Of a stretch of DNA of 64,000 nucleotides, positions 63,913 through 64,000 are shown in pieces. Location: positions 3,769,501 through 3,833,500 of the forward strand of contig NZ_CP019437.1 in assembly GCF_001940525.2 (NCBI RefSeq), in the 5' to 3' direction. Both the position numbers and the translations under genes were made by a program. The first letter of the stretch is position 1. Each line of letters starts with the position of its first letter. The notes below the pieces were generated by a model. It saw only the letters and a list, made by a program, of their open reading frames with translations. It was not told the origin of the DNA and ran no database searches. This DNA is from Thioclava nitratireducens. GTDB taxonomy: Bacteria; Pseudomonadota; Alphaproteobacteria; Rhodobacterales; Rhodobacteraceae.

Positions 63913-64000
63913 GATATCCTCCAAAATCCTGTTCCACGGATACCGAATGGTAAGCATTGCCGTCTAGCCTTCCCGTCAGATCAACCGCGGGAGGCGTACA
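63913..64000. other. Upstream region of the thiolase gene, cut by the window end
   Basis: This contains the ribosome site of the thiolase gene and presumably its promoter. I see no convincing -35/-10 pair and no other gene. Confidence 0.4.

Overview
The window is about 64 kb of GC-rich chromosome from an alphaproteobacterium of the order Rhodobacterales (Rhodobacter/Paracoccus/Thioclava-like). The evidence is the gene content: divergent ethylmalonyl-CoA mutase and crotonyl-CoA carboxylase/reductase, a ChvG/ChvI - HprK - RapZ - EIIA - HPr block next to pckA, a pdxJ-acpS-lepB-rnc-era-recO block, and DUF6473, DUF1491 and TIGR02186 proteins. I cannot name the genus. I see no rRNA, tRNA, CRISPR array, prophage or insertion sequence. 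Most of the window is core chromosome.

Layout. 0-1.7 kb: Nfu Fe-S carrier, tsaB, rimI. 1.9-7.4 kb: BMP-type ABC importer followed by purine-nucleoside phosphorylase, a likely nucleoside uptake and salvage operon. 7.4-11.5 kb: TauE/SafE exporter with a TIGR02186 partner, an SDR and a RecD-like helicase. 11.7-15.6 kb: ecm and ccr, divergent, with a small lipoprotein gene between them. 15.8-20.2 kb: frcBCA-like sugar importer and a divergent ROK regulator, with a palindromic operator between the two -35 boxes. 20.2-25.7 kb: two-component system divergent from a single-PDZ Deg protease, a GT39 glycosyltransferase and a glycine-zipper lipoprotein. 25.9-32.4 kb: cydDC and cydABX, including a 39-residue CydX; an FNR-type box precedes cydA. 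32.6-37.4 kb: etfBA, DUF6473, 3-hydroxybutyryl-CoA dehydrogenase and an acyltransferase. 37.4-43.8 kb: regulatory PTS pieces, RapZ, HprK, ChvGI and divergent pckA. 43.9-51.7 kb: cardiolipin-synthase-like PLD protein, RNase R, GNAT, dapE, a Hint-domain protein and a second TauE/SafE. 51.9-53.6 kb: methylsuccinyl-CoA dehydrogenase broken by a one-base frameshift. 53.8-64 kb: reductase, acetyltransferase, recO, era, rnc, lepB, acpS, pdxJ, pseudouridine synthase, GFA protein, free methionine sulfoxide reductase and thiolase.

How the genes work together. Thiolase, 3-hydroxybutyryl-CoA dehydrogenase, Ccr, Ecm and Mcd cover much of the ethylmalonyl-CoA route for acetyl-CoA assimilation. EtfAB is the expected electron acceptor of Mcd, and PckA is the gluconeogenic exit. 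The HPr/EIIA/HprK/ChvGI block probably links carbon and envelope state to this metabolism.

Least explained features: a three-copy intergenic element of about 145 bp with inverted-repeat arms and a conserved core (15.6, 55.4 and 58.3 kb); a second family of small intergenic repeats with a GGGATATTT core; clustered direct repeats between chvI and pckA; and the mcd frameshift. I did not find an obviously new multi-gene defence or biosynthetic system.
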